Source: Acanthochlamys bracteata (Eukaryota > Streptophyta > Magnoliopsida > Pandanales > Velloziaceae). Taken from it: a stretch of DNA of 64,000 nt. The notes under the pieces are model-generated. The model ran no database searches, had not been told where the DNA came from, and saw nothing but the letters and a program-made list of their open reading frames with translations. The DNA lies in the NCBI GenBank assembly GCA_019914995.1, contig CM034140.1:4774001-4838000 (forward strand), in the 5' to 3' direction. Of this stretch, positions 12,541-25,682 are shown piece after piece; positions within the stretch are counted from its first letter, which is position 1; every line of letters starts with the position of its first letter. The translations under genes and the position numbers were made by a program.

Positions 12541-15470
12541 CACAAAATATGTTATCCAATTTTTTCGCGACTCATCATCTCTTACAAGAAACATTTGAGC
12601 TTTAACATCATTTCGCATAATGCTCAAAAGCTTGCTCAATTTAATCGTCAATGAAATCTCCTTTTAATTTCTGGAGAGCATAAAAAATTATTTTAACGTA
12701 GTAAAATTCAGAATTAAAGTAAAGAGATTTAAGTATACTATCTACAAGTAAAATTATTGCATGATTTGCAATAAATCTTGTAAAACCATGGGTCTGAATT
12801 TTCTCAACTCAATCCCATGTCAATATTATTCTTCAATCTAAACCAATATTACAGTTTTCATGATCAGTTGATGTAAATACATCAACTAGACTCTAGCAAA
12901 TTGGACAATACAGTATGTACAACACTATCGTTAATAAGCAAAAGTAAATACAGTAAATAACAAGTTCTATATTTACTTTACACAAATTTACTAAAGATTG
13001 CACCATGTTCGTGAAACATTCGTCACTAACTACAGAAGCTCAAAGCAGTACCTTCTTTCTAGGTTCTAAGCCATTAACGTCAGCATCTATTGAGAGTCTG
13101 AAAAGATTTATAGAAACACCGTAATCCTATATGAATCTTCCAAAAAATTCTGGTTCTATGTGTTAACATAAAATAAAGCCATTAGATGATTACTAGAATA
13201 ATTAGTTTCTCTTGCAAGAAACACAAGGTATACAGTATAGCTTTTTTTCTCTATTAATCTCTCTCTTATTATTTTTTTATCTACAATATTTTCAGTAATC
13301 ATTTGTACAATATTGTTCTAATTCTTTTGGACCAACTTTTTGATCATTATATGTAATCCATTGAATATGTCCTGGGCAGTGTCGTCAAGGGTCCAAAGTA
13401 TCATTCTCATCTTTATTAGATCATTTTTTAGATTCTTCAAATGATCAAAGGTACTCACACTACGTCTGGTGATGCAGCTAGTTATCCAATAGATATAGCT
13501 GCTAGTTCACTAGATTGAACATGCTGTCTAGTGGGTACATCTTACTATGCTAGTGCCTCTAGTTGTTGTTCTGGTGCTGCCACTTTTAAATTTTCATCAA
13601 AATTTTTTTATCAATCTCTTTGTCAGCTACATAAAGTTTCGTTTTGAACCTCTATAGTAAATAGATTGCTTTGCATTATGTCATTGTATTTTTCTAAGGA
13701 GCACACCATTTTTTGTAGTGGTGACAATATATGATCTAACTCGAAATTTAATACAAAATCAATCCATATAATTAGAGCTATGGATTAAAAATTTTAACCT
13801 ATATAAATATATGAGTTAGATTATGGTTGAACGAATTTGACATGATTATTAGATGGTCGACCCGGATCGATCCGAAATTGACCCACAAATTCGAATTGCT
13901 ATATCTTGAAGAAGAAATTCCTTTTTTTTAACTTTTTTACCGTATACTAAAATTTTTACAACAAAAAAAAATCAATAATAATAAACTATTAAATTATATT
14001 ATATTTATAATCAATCATTTACTTTTATTTCTTATCAAAGTAGTATAAGATGAGGATTCTAATATTATCGAAAGTATTATTATGTAGGTTTTTTTAATAA
14101 CATATATGAATTTTGTAAAAAAAATTTTATCAAAATTTGTCAACTAGCTATATTTACCAAAATTTTTATCAAAATATTATTATTTATTTATAATTATAAA
14201 ATTTTAGCTGTCGCCACATATTTTTAAAAAATAAAAATTAAAAAAGATACTAATTAATGCATATTTGACAGATACTTATCATATCTCTTCACCAAGAACA
14301 TCGTGCACATTAATTTCAAATGATTTTATAATTTAACTCAAGCTAAAAGTATAGAATTAAAAATAAAAAATTTTAATTATAAAATGTTCGATCTAAATTT
14401 GATCCGATTAATAAATAGGTTGGGTTAGGGTTGGCAAATTTTATCCTTTTAAATTAATGAATTGGATTAGTTTTGAACAAATTTAATCAAATTATTAAAT
14501 TAGTTGATCCGAAATTGACCCACCAATCTAAATTCTCACCCCTACTTTTTTGTGGCAATTTTCGTAATAATGTGACAATAAGAGAAGTGTTTGTTCCTAA
14601 CTTGAACTACGCTTACTATTTATTGGCACATGATGCTTCGAAATTCAAAATAAGGTGTTAATTCAATCTCCGTAGCACATACTAGTCAAAACTAAAAATA
14701 TCATTCTAGCTATTTTTCCTTAAAACCAGCACCCGACTAACAATGTGGCAATAAGGGTAAGTAAGATAAAAGAGCACTCATGGCAAGAAGGGCAGTTAGG
14801 GTAAGCTACGGATTGAATTGCTTTCAGTGTGACACAGTCCATATCTAATGCCCATTTGAGATGATCGATTTTACTCATTTGCACCATTTCAAGGTCTTTA
14901 TAATAACGCACATTCAACATCAGAGATAGGTTCATAGAATCGATATACATCTCAATACTGTATACCATAACGGAGAAGCCGGAGAAGGTGTAAGGTTGAG
15001 GATTAGCGTAGCAGCTCCAACAGCATCTTCATAATAGATCTCTAGGCACCCTTAAAAGAATTTCCGTCCTTAAAAATGTCTTTAACACTAGTCTAGTATA
15101 GGCAAAATCATCAAACTTCATTTTGGTAGGGGGAAGCACAGCGAAGGATCAGTGCTTACGGTAGTTTACTTGAACTTTCTTTCCAATAAATCTCTCATCA
15201 TCACTGGTTGATCCTTTCTTCGACATTGTGATTTGAAGTAAGAATTAAAAAAATTTTGGCTGAATCGAATTCGAAAGTAAATGGGTTTGCTCGGCCGTTG
15301 GGAGAAGATAATGAACAATAGCTAGAGTATTTTGGTGAGATGAAATAAAGTAGAGAGCTGGTTGTTTAAATAGGCATTAGCACAATATGGAAGGAAAATT
15401 TATGTGTGAGTGTTAGATGAGATTTTGAGAAAAATTGATAACATTTGTATTATTACACTTTATAAATAAA
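12541..15470 (-). other. Unassigned repeat-like region with a degenerate minus-strand ORF
   Basis: A CACTA-like terminus (complement CACTACAAAAAATGG) ends at 13720 but without subterminal repeats. On the minus strand at 15227 an ATG opens a reading MSKKGSTSDDERFIGKKVQ, interrupted by stops and continuing with an open stretch 14968-14720. Upstream of it (about 15365-15375) is TATTTAAA. 'SDDERFI' followed by basic residues recalls the N-terminus of plant transposon ORFs of the 'putative plant transposon protein' type, but that is a weak impression. The rest has no recognisable coding. Confidence 0.3.
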
Positions 15471-15474
15471 CACA

Positions 15475-18400
15475 TTAGCACCAAAATCGATAAGTTTGTT
15501 TTTTAATCCATAGTAGTTGTGCACAACAATTACCTGTTGTAGTATACTCGACTTCTACAATTATCAAAGTAATGGATGCTTACTATTTCAAATGCCATGG
15601 TATTAAACATCCACTTAGAAATTGACATGAACTGCTAATACTTTTTCTATCAAGTTTACATTCCATAAAGTCTGCATTCGCATATGCCACTAAATCAAAT
15701 GCACGTCCTTTGGAATAAAATAAGCCAAGAAGCTCTTTTTATATACAAAATATCTAAAAAAACATTTTGACACAAACTAAACGAGATTCTTTAGGTGCAC
15801 TTTAAATGCGGACACATAAGCAAAACATCCTTATCTAGTAGATATAGTAGATAAGTAATCCGATCTTACTTCTATAGTGCTTTTAATCAACACCCTTACC
15901 TAAATCATCTTTATCAAACTTATGTTTGTGGCCATGGGATATTTACAATTTTGCATACTTCCAAATTATACTTCTTAAGGAAATCTCTAACATAGTTTTC
16001 TTGGTTTACAAAAATGCCATTATCAAGATGTTTGATCTGAAGTTCAAGGAAATAGTTGATTCTCCCATCATGCTTATTTCAAACTCTCCCTGCATAAGTT
16101 TAGCAAAATGCGTACATAAAGTTTCATTACTAACACCAAATATAATGTCATTCACATACATTTAACCAACAAATATATCATACTTGTCATGTTTAATGAA
16201 AAGAGTAGAGTCACTTTTACTTGTGAGAAAAGCCCTTCTCGATTAATAATGTACTAAGTCTCTCATATCATGCACGAGGTGCTTGTTTGAATCATAGAGA
16301 GTTGTTGATAACTTATAGAATGATCCGGGTGCCTAGGATTTTCAAAATCTTGTGGTGCTTAGCAGAAGCTTCTTCTTTGATAAAGCCATTAAGAAACGCA
16401 CTTTTCACATCTATTTGAAGCAACTTGAAATTCATAGGACAAGCAAATACAATTAACAAAGAAATTACTTCCAAACAACAGGAGTATAAGTTTCATCAAA
16501 ATCAATACCTTCCTCATACAAATAATTTTTAGCAACTAATCTAGCTTTATTTCCAATAATATTATCGTTTTCGTCCATCTTGTTGCAAAACACCTATTCA
16601 GTACCTATAACAGATTTATCACAAGGTTGAGAAATAAGATTTCAAACACAATTCCATTTCAAATTGGTTGAGATCTTCTTATATAGCCATAATTCAAAAT
16701 TTATCCATTAAAGCATCATCAATACGGGGTTCAAATTTTGAAATAAAGACAGAATATTTATAAAACTTACCTCTCAATTATGATCCGTTGTTACCCCTTG
16801 GTTTGCGTTACCTATAATATTCTCTTGATGGTGACTAAAAATGATACTTGAATTATTATGGTAACTGATATTTGTTTCTTATTGTTCTACTTCGGTTGAT
16901 TATACAGAATTATTTTCTGTCAGTTGTTCAATCGATTGGTCAGCGACTGTATTCTGATTGTTTGGTGACTGTTTAGGAACTTTTCTTTTGTTAGTATTTT
17001 TTGTATTCTTAATTTTCGTCATTATTAGCTACACCAATATTTTTAACCTATACCGGTATAGAGTTTGTCTTATAAAAATAATATAAACGGATTTGTCCAT
17101 GCATAAAGTTCTATTGTTGAAAAATTTAAAATAATTTGAAAAAGTTTGTGTATGCAAGAAACATTCTATACTATGCATACCAATACTCTTTTTCAAACAC
17201 TTATTATCATCTTTCAGAGTAACTTTTTGATATGCCTCTAAATGACTAATGCTGGTAACATTCCTATCGTATGCATTAAACAACCGTTATCAAGATGCCA
17301 TTTGGTATTTCTATTCCTTCCGGCCGCCAAGCATACCTAAAAAAGATTACTTACATTTTAGGTACCTAAATTTCTTTGGAACCTTTAGTGTTTGCTAGTC
17401 GGGTGGTTTCCTTAGGGACCCAAACTTGTTTCGATTTATTTTGTATACCAGTAAGATTTGATAAAATAACTTTTTTTACTATAATAAAAATAATAACAAA
17501 CGGTGTGAAGAATGTACCTACAGTCCGCACGTTCTTAAAATGCTCGGTTATGGTCAAAACTGATTCCTTCTTTTCTAAGAATACTCTTATGAGATCCAAG
17601 CATTACATCATGTCTTTGCTTATCTCTTTCAAGCAAGGGAAGAATGAAAGTCGGCCATCTCATTTATCATCTTTAAATTTTCGATTTGTACCTCTTATTT
17701 CTAAGGATAAGTTTTTGATAATCAAGGAATCACATCATCATACAATTTGATAAGTTTAATGTTTTCAGATTTGTATCACTATAGTCACATGAATTCGGTT
17801 ATTTCATGAAAGCATTCTTAAGCAATAAGTTAATTTTTTAGGTTAGCCATTCATTTATCACTTCACTATCATGCATGCACTTTTAAGAGATTTATACATC
17901 TCTTTCAAACTTCTGAATTTATCGTACAATTCGGAGAAAGAATCATACAATTCGTCATGATAGAATTCATATTTGCTATCACTAATCTCATTGTGCGAAT
18001 CACGATTGCCATGAAATGCACGTTTATAGTTTCGGTTTCATCCTCGAATTCGCTTAAGGAAGATGAGTCCTCATCACTCAAAACAAAAGATGACCTTCTT
18101 ATTCTTGTTGTCATTTTTTCGATTTTTCAATCAAGGGCATTTATGACGGTAGTGTTCCTGTTTCTTGCAATCATAACAATTCTCTTCTATTGATCATCAT
18201 CAACTTTGGAATATTTCCTTCTTGGCTTGCCTTTCCATTTGTTTCTTCTCAAGAAATTCTTAAATTTCCTATTCAACGTAGCAATGTCATTTCATCATTA
18301 TCGAAAGAAGAGGAGTTTACCTGTTGTTCTTGTTCTCTAAGCCAGGGATTAAGGTACTTCTTCGTATTTCCTCAAGTAAATCTCCTTTACCATTAGTTTG

Positions 18401-19088
18401 TAATGAGTTCATCCAGTGACATAATGGGGTAATCATTATTTATTCGATGACATTCATTTTAGAGCTATATGTAGGATTCACGGCAAGCGTGATCTTTCAC
18501 TTCAGATCTTCGTTCCTAGAATATGTTTACCAAGATTTTTCAAAGGATTAACGATGTTAGTAAAACCAGTGTAAATTTGAAATATAGATTCTTCCATTTC
18601 TGTTTTAAAGTTTTAATAATCATGTATGAGAAGACTCATGCGAGTCCCCTTCGCTTGGCTGATTTCTTTGTATGTAATCTCCAACTTGTCTCAAATCTCA
18701 TTAGTTGTGCCATATGAACAAATATGGTTAAACTCATTAGGATTTAAAGCACAATACATTAAGTCCATAACATGGGCATTCATAGAGATGGTTTCTTATC
18801 ATCTTCCGTAAATTCAGAAACTAGTTTGACCACGGGAACTCTACTTGTTTGCATCCATCTTTATTGGAACAATTGGTCCATTTTGATGATCATTCACAGA
18901 GTGAAGTTTTATGCTTGGATAAATATAGTCATCTTGATCTTCCAATATACGAAGTTCAAGCCATCAAAAAGGTGACGTCGGTTTGACAATCTTCCTTTGG
19001 TTGCAACGATATCCATACTTGCTATAGTGATCATTTCCACTAAGACAGTTAGTTGTTATCTATTTAAGGTCTGCGATGATACCAAATG
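15475..19088 (-). mobile_element. Degenerate Ty1/Copia retrotransposon, internal region
   Basis: Read on the minus strand, order 5' to 3': a primer-binding-site-like TTTGGTATCATCGCAG (about 19072-19087); gag N-terminus (FDGLNFVYWKIKM, near 18960); gag core (ALNPNEF, near 18740); zinc knuckle CX2CX4HX4C at 18137-18178; a Ser/Glu/Asp-rich linker with 'NVHFMAI' (18030); WVPK linker (17420); protease-type WHLDNGC (17268-17300); reverse transcriptase (KARLVAKNYLYEEGIDFDET near 16520; ISMMGEST near 16060); RNase H (SKGRAFDLVAYANADF near 15690; CCAQLLW near 15520). Stops and frameshifts are frequent. The integrase expected between protease and RT is mostly missing: only ~600 bp separate them. The catalytic YVDD is YVND (16147-16158). 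Clearly inactive. Confidence 0.9.
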
Positions 19089-19180
19089 ATAGAGAAATCT
19101 ACGGAATATTAACTCAAGAAAAGAGTGAATTGAGTTAAGGCAAATTTAAAACCAAATATGTTAAAAACTTAATTTGTTGT
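19089..19180 (-). repeat. LTR edge of the minus-strand Copia element
   Basis: Starts TG at 19089 directly beyond the primer-binding-site-like sequence and matches 3709-3755 over about 45 bases. Only the edge can be recognised. Beyond about 19150 the similarity to 3709 onward fades and CACTA-like sequence begins, so the LTR is probably truncated. Confidence 0.5.
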
Positions 19181-19299
19181 TATTGTATTAATTAATTTTA
19201 TGAGATATTTATTTTAATCATTTTATTATATAAAATAATTATGTATTTATAATTATGTAATTTGAAATTTTTAATTAAAAAGCTTTTAAAAAATATTTT

Positions 19300-19766
19300 A
19301 TAATAACGACAAAACTAGCTATTCGATAAGTAAAGGCATAAGCAACTAAATCTTAGTCGCTGTTAAGCATTAAGTGCTTCGGATCGGGAGTAAGCATTAG
19401 TGATAGGGCAAAGTGGGGGAAGAACATAGAAGCGACCAAAAAGCTGAGTCGTAGCTAACCTATTAGGGGCTAGTTGACTTTAGTTGCTAACTTTAGTTGC
19501 GACTGAATCTAAGCTAGTCGCTATTACTTTTTAGCAACTAAGCTTTATAAGTCGCTATTGCTGATAACATTAGCAACTGTTTGTTGATTTGGTCGCTATT
19601 GATTTAATAGCTACTAGCTCCTCTAATACTTGAATATTAGTGACCAAGTTGGTCGCTATTAGTAACAGCGATTTTAACGACCACAATTGCGACTGACACT
19701 TACCGGTCGTTTTCTTAGAAGCAACTATTTTTTTTTGTTGCTATTGATCTTTTTTTTCTTGTAGTG
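19300..19766. mobile_element. CACTA-like element end
   Basis: Dense subterminal repeats ('ttagtcgc', 'agtcgctatt', 'ggtcgctatt', 'agcgac') in both orientations over about 440 bp end at a perfect-looking CACTA terminus: the complement of 19751-19766 is CACTACAAGAAAAAAA. Non-coding. The other end was not found; the Copia LTR edge lies just to the left. Confidence 0.7.
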
Positions 19767-21240
19767 AACGTTAATTACATCAAATGGACAGTAGGAGTAA
19801 CCGTCCAAGTACTAGAAAAAGTATACTAATAACCATCTACCTTCTGCTAGATGGAGGTGCATGCATAACCCATGTCTAGGAACATGTTTCAGAATGATTG
19901 AAGAACTAAGGTGGTGGCCATCAGTAACTTGGTGTCAAGCTCCTTCTTTCTTTAAGTTGTGGCTTGATGATCATGTTGAGTAGCAGCATTCATCTTTTGA
20001 ATTCGACGATCTGTGAAATTTCCAAGCTATCAACACAACATCCCATGCAACACTGTAAAGAACTCCAGGATTTCATGACATTCTTCATCCTTGCATTAAT
20101 TATTAGGAAGTACGCCTTCTTAAAGAATAAAGAACTCAGCAAATTGTCATTTATTTTATTCCCTATAGCCTTCTGTATGTGAAAGAAAAACCTGAGTCCA
20201 ATTATGTTGAGTACGAGTCTTGAGTTACTTTAGCTTCATTATAGATGCTACAGTATCACCATGTGAATTTGCTTGTTCCATAGCTTGTAGGAGGGTATCA
20301 TTCGAAGTGAGCTTTTTAGCACCTCTTGCGCTTGGGACATTTGTGGGGGATAGGAACAACATTACTATAATTTGAGCTTTTTCTCTATTGATTGTAGTTT
20401 ACAGGGTGGAGCGAGTCACTTTCTCAAACTTTGTTAAAGGCAAATTAAGATGCTTGGTTCAAATTCTATGCACTCCACTTATCTAGAATTATAGTAATGA
20501 ATCGCTCCATGGTTGCTAAATACTTGTATTCCCTCAATACAAAAGAGTTTGTATGTGCACAGACGCGTTATGAATAATGTATTAATACAATATGTTCGCT
20601 CTCTCTATGATTTTGTAGAGAGGAGTTGTTTATCAGACTTAGATGATGCATTGGCCTGGTGACATTAAGGAACCATGGCGCCGCGCCCATGTACCATTGT
20701 TCTGTAACGGAAGCTTTGTTGAACAGTAGATTCAACACTATCTTATACTGAGAGGTGTACTATCCCAAGACGGGCTGATATTTGCTGAGGTGACTCTACC
20801 CATTACTATACAGTCAGGTACTTTCTAATTGTTACTTAGTTTTCAAAATTCTCTATTGACTAGAGAAATAGTAGTATCGCCTCAGCTGTAATATATTTGT
20901 CATTGTAATTTTGAAAATGTAAGATATATTTTGATCAAACATGTAGTTATACTTGAAATGAATGTATGACATTATATCTATAGCACGTATGGCATGCTGG
21001 AATTTATGGAATTGCTAACTTAATTTGGTGGTTTTTAAGTGTTACCCCTCTGATAAAGACACATCAAGCATGCACGGTCGTAAGCGTCAATACTAGATAG
21101 CACTTCTGCTTCTCCAGGAACTAGTATTATGTGCGTCGCACGTTGCTCAAGTTACTTATTATTAACTAAAGACTCATTTCTACTTTGTCTACTGAACTTC
21201 CTCTGTATTTATCAAATGCCCAAGCTCCGGATGTATCAAA
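19767..21240. other. Intergenic region, no gene seen
   Basis: No recognisable coding on either strand. A 72-residue ORF at 19964-20182 has no similarity I know. Composition is less AT-rich than the flanks, so decayed gene or transposon sequence is possible. Confidence 0.4.
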
Positions 21241-21249
21241 AATCTATAT

Positions 21250-21475
21250 TAACTGCTTTTGAAAAAAAATATTTTTTAATGATATATTTTTTAATCTAAT
21301 TTTATAATATTTTATAAATTATTTAAATTTTAAAAAATAATTTTATGATATAAATTTTTATTATTATTTATTTTTATTAACTTTTTAAAATAAAAAAATA
21401 AAACTTATTTTTAAATAAATATTTTTTATTTTAAAAAATATTTTTTATAAACACTTTTAAATATTCCGATTCTAA
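21250..21475. repeat. AT-rich MITE-like repeat (family M), inverted copy
   Basis: Extremely AT-rich. In reverse complement it gives the order seen in other copies (cttttaaaataaaaaat, then 'aataataaaaatt', then 'ttataaaatatt'), with ends containing 'actgcttttgaaa' and 'aaacacttttaaa'. It sits about 180 bp upstream of the L2HGDH start. Confidence 0.4.
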
Positions 21476-21657
21476 ACCGCAAAAGTTCAATTCTCTCTGG
21501 CGTTAAATTTTTATTTATTTATTTACTATTATTTAATTTTTTCAGTCTTTCATAAATTTGCTCATTTTCATTTCTTGATACTTTGTTCCAATTTTTAGAG
21601 AACCTCTACTGTCAGTGTAATCAATCAAATCGTTCACCCCCTTGTTATGCAACATTG

Positions 21658-24600
21658 ATGGCGCTTCGGTATTTCTCCTTCGCCACCCGTCTCCAACTCC
21701 TTCGCCGTTCGATCAAGTGGCGATCTCTATCCACAACGGTGGCGAGAGAATCTGCTGACGCGGTGATCATCGGTGCTGGCGTAGTGGGTCTGGCCGTGGC
21801 GAGGCAGCTGGCGATGGTTGGCCATGATGTTCTGGTTCTCGAATCTGGTCCCACCTTCGGGACCGCTACAAGTTCCAGGAACAGCGAAGTCATCCATGCC
21901 GGAATTTACTACCCACCTGGATCACTCCAGGTCAATCAATATTATATTCACCAATTTTCAGTTCCAGCAGAATAATGTTTCTAGTTTGCTAGTGCTCTTT
22001 TAAAAAGTATAGAAAAGAAAGTTCAAAACCTTTTTGTTTAATTGAGTCGCTCTTTGAACAATGAATTTCAAGTCAGCAAAACCAAGTAGCTTTGGAAGTT
22101 TGCCCAATTTATTTCTATAATTAAATGTATTAGTTGTTTCCAATCCAACTAATAACAACTATTACTTGAAAACTGCAAATGTATATATTTAAAAAGGCAA
22201 CCATGCTGTAACTCATATTGTTACGAAACTGGGATGTTTCTAAAGTGGAATTTAGAATTGTTGCAATGATAATTTTCTGATTCATATGTCACTTGACAAT
22301 AGTCAGTGTACTAGCTGGAATGGTCTAGTGTAGAATTTCTGTTCTTCCTTTATTTATATGCAAGAAATGATGATTTAAACTGAAAGGGATATTTAAAATA
22401 ACCATTTCAATTGATTACTACAGGCTACACTGTGTGTATCAGGGAGGAGATTACTCTACAACTACTGCTCTGAGAGAGGGATTCCTCATAATCAGATGGG
22501 TAAGCTGATAGTTGCTACAAGCAATGCAGAGATTCCAAAGTTACAACTTCTTCTGGAGCATGGAATTAAGAATGGAGTTGAAGGCCTGAGGATGGTGGAA
22601 TCATCAGAAGCAATGAAAATGGAACCAGAACTTTTTTGTGTCAAAGCACTGCTTTCTCCATATTCTGGGATAGTCGATTCGCATTCTCTCATGCTCTCTT
22701 TATTGGTATTTTGTATTTCTTGAACGGCTGATGATTGTTAGTTGATTATCATTAGATATTGGAATATTTGACTCGTGCTTCTTTAGTGCGATTGATTCAT
22801 TGCCCCAATTGGTACCTAAGAGAAGCATGCATGCCCATTTTGTAATTATAGATGCAGTAATTTAAGTTTCATGTTTAGGCTGGTTATGTAGGCATTTGGC
22901 ATATGGTGACACTACGCACTTTAATAAATCTGGTGTCATTACTTTTATTTGGCTCAACAAATAAGCATCTTTAACTTTAGTCCTTAACTTTTTTATTGGA
23001 GAGGGAAAAGCGCACACACGCGCGCGCACGCATGCACACACACACAGAGACAATCTATTTCTTTTATCTTCAAGGCAAAATGCAGAATTGTAGCATCATG
23101 ATGTGGCAATTTATTACTTAATTTCTGGTGATATTATGATAGAAACCACATCTACACCATAATCCTTTCTAGTTAACTTAATTAAGGCTAAAAGTTGGGA
23201 ATTGTCGTGTTTTGTTAAATTACCCTTCATAAACTCCCACAATATGCCTTTAACCATGCTGATTGTTTCCTTCTTCTTTACTAGTTTGCTATCCATCCTT
23301 TTTTATTTTTTAAAGTTTACTCAGTACAATGTTGATATGGTTATAGGGGGAAGCTGAAAGTTCAGGAGCTACTGTATCTTACAACACTACAGTAATAGGA
23401 GGCCACATCGAGAATAACTGCATCAATCTTCACATAACGGAAAGTAAGGAGCTTGTCTATCATGATGGCAACTCTCCTTTACCACCCCAGCTCATAGTTA
23501 GTCCTAAGCTCGTTATTAATTCTGCCGGTTTGGGTGCTCTTCCTCTCGCAAAAAGATTTTGTGGTGTTAAGAGCAATGTCTTTCCGAATTCGCATTATGC
23601 TCGTGGTTGCTACTTTACTTTATCTAAAACTAGGAATCCTCCTTTCAGTCGGTTGATTTATCCAATGCCAGAGGATGGCTGCCTTGGAGTGCATGTTACG
23701 CTGGATTTAAATGGACAAGTAAAGTTTGGACCTGATGTGGAGTGGATTGGTGGTGTAGATGATATCTCGTGCTTTCTGAATAGGTGAGTGTATAACAAAA
23801 TTTTATTTATAGTCATTTCTATCCATTTTGTAAGTTTACGACCTAAACCACTTGAAATGTAGTCTTAGCGTGATGTTAGCTTTTTAGCTGTTTGCAAGTA
23901 TCTTCTTTCATCTTGATAAAGCTGGCCTAATCACTGTGGCAAGAGATGCTTTTGGCCTTAATGAAATTGCATTCATGACACTTCACAATCAGTTTTTAGT
24001 TGATACTAGTAATGTAAAGCAACTTTATTTATTAGGTCAATGACTATTATGAAATTTTTTCCAATTAACTTAAGATTCAGATGCTTGACCTCTACATTTA
24101 GAATTTTTTAGATGGATTGTTCTCCATTTTCCAGCTAGGGCGCCCTCCAATTTTGAGCGCTGCCTACCCGAAAGAGGCACCATATGACACCTTCTTTATT
24201 AATGCAGATTCTTGTCTGATTCCTTAAACATTTTACTTTTATATGAGATAAAATGGCCAAGTGGCTCATGCTGATGTGGTCAGAGAATAATTCATATAAG
24301 GGGTTCTCCTTTCTGTTTGTTTTAATACTTCTCTTATAGCATCTCAGTCTGTGAATTTCTACAAAGTGCTTTACTACTTCAGGTCTTGGAAGAACTGATT
24401 TGTAGCCATTCTGTCCATCCACATGGATGAATCCTGTTGCCTATAGCCATCCTACATTTGAATATTTGTGCCCCCTATGACAATTTCATATTTTGAATTT
24501 TCATATTTTGAATTTACAAAGTCATTTCTATCTAACATAAGATCAGAATTAAGATGCAAAAAACCTGATTATGCAATATTATGTTACTTTATCAATGGCT

Positions 24601-25682
24601 TGTAGTTGGGTTTTCTGTTAGTTCTTGTCACCAATGAATGGGCAAGTTACTCTCATTGAACTTTTTAGTTTTCATATGTGAATTCTATACTTCTGTGATG
24701 GATTCTTCTTGTTTTCCTTTTCCATTGATGGCGACATTTGAGAGACTGCTATGTTTTATAACTGTAGTCATTTTCCTCAGGTTCGATTATTCTGTCAATC
24801 CTGACCGTGCAATCAGATTCTACTCTTCAATAAGAAAGTATTATCCTAATTTGATGGATGACTCTCTTGAGCCTGGATATTCTGGGATGAGACCGAAACT
24901 TAGCGGTCCCGGACAACCTCAATTGGATTTTATTATACAGGTTAAGTTCTTGGTCATTTGGCTTTTTTTTTCAATTGCTTTATAGAAACTTGATTCAATT
25001 GTAGGTTGAACTTTTCTGTCAAATTAGGGATCTGGTTGGCAATGCTTCATGTTTATTTGTGCTTATGCTGGAGTGAAGTATTTGTTAACAGTTTCCATAT
25101 GTTAAATATGGCCCAGATACATATTGGCTAAACATATGCTTTAGGATAGTATGGTGTTATCCCCTTTGACCATTATTGCTGCATGAACCTGGATTTCAGA
25201 TCTTTTTTGCAAGTTATATTTCCAACTGAAAATACAGGTTGTTATGACTGAGATCTTTTATTAGTACATGTGTGGAGAGATGTATGTAACTAATCAACGA
25301 GTAATTTGTAAGAAGCATTGGCCTAAACTTACGCTTGTCCTGGCAAACATCTCTTGTAGCATGCCAAGCAACCCAAGCTACAACAGACTTGACCTAGTAA
25401 TGCGACAAGCCTAACTTCAGGCCGACGTTTTCCTGATATAAGGAAAGGCCTTGTTTCTTTCTTGCTCTCTCAGTTCTTATAGATATTTCTTCTTGCCAAA
25501 GTTGCTGGTTGATATGATTGTCATTTCAAAAGGGGACTTTATCCTTTGTGCCAACGTTTCCTTTGCAGGGTGAGGATGTTCACGGTGTGCCTGGATTAAT
25601 TAACTTGCTTGGCATTGAATCACCTGGTTTAACCTCTTGCCTAGCAATGGCTGAGTATGTTGTATCAAGATTCACAAGATGA
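21658..25682 (+). CDS. L2HGDH: L-2-hydroxyglutarate dehydrogenase, mitochondrial
   Basis: FAD-dependent enzyme that oxidises L-2-hydroxyglutarate, a side product of malate dehydrogenase, to 2-oxoglutarate in mitochondria. Exons: 21658-21930, 22424-22705, 23347-23783, 24781-24940, 25569-25682. Together they give 1266 nt, 421 residues, with all phases matching and GT-AG introns. Residues 1-32 are Arg/Ser-rich without acidic residues ([17 protein letters not shown]), a mitochondrial presequence. The FAD-binding GAGVVG Rossmann motif is near residue 40, followed by [14 protein letters not shown]. Later blocks: [68 protein letters not shown] chose ATG 21658 because it starts the targeting peptide and has G at +4; an in-frame codon 25 positions upstream gives a less presequence-like start. 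No lesion seen. Confidence 0.95.

Noticed and set aside
13440..13720. CACTA-like terminus at 13720
   Set aside because: The complement CACTACAAAAAATGG fits a terminus, but no subterminal repeats or partner end were found, so it is mentioned but not called as an element.
24135..24422. 95-residue minus-strand ORF within L2HGDH intron 3
   Set aside because: No similarity recognised; it lies in an intron of an intact gene, without flanking splice logic.
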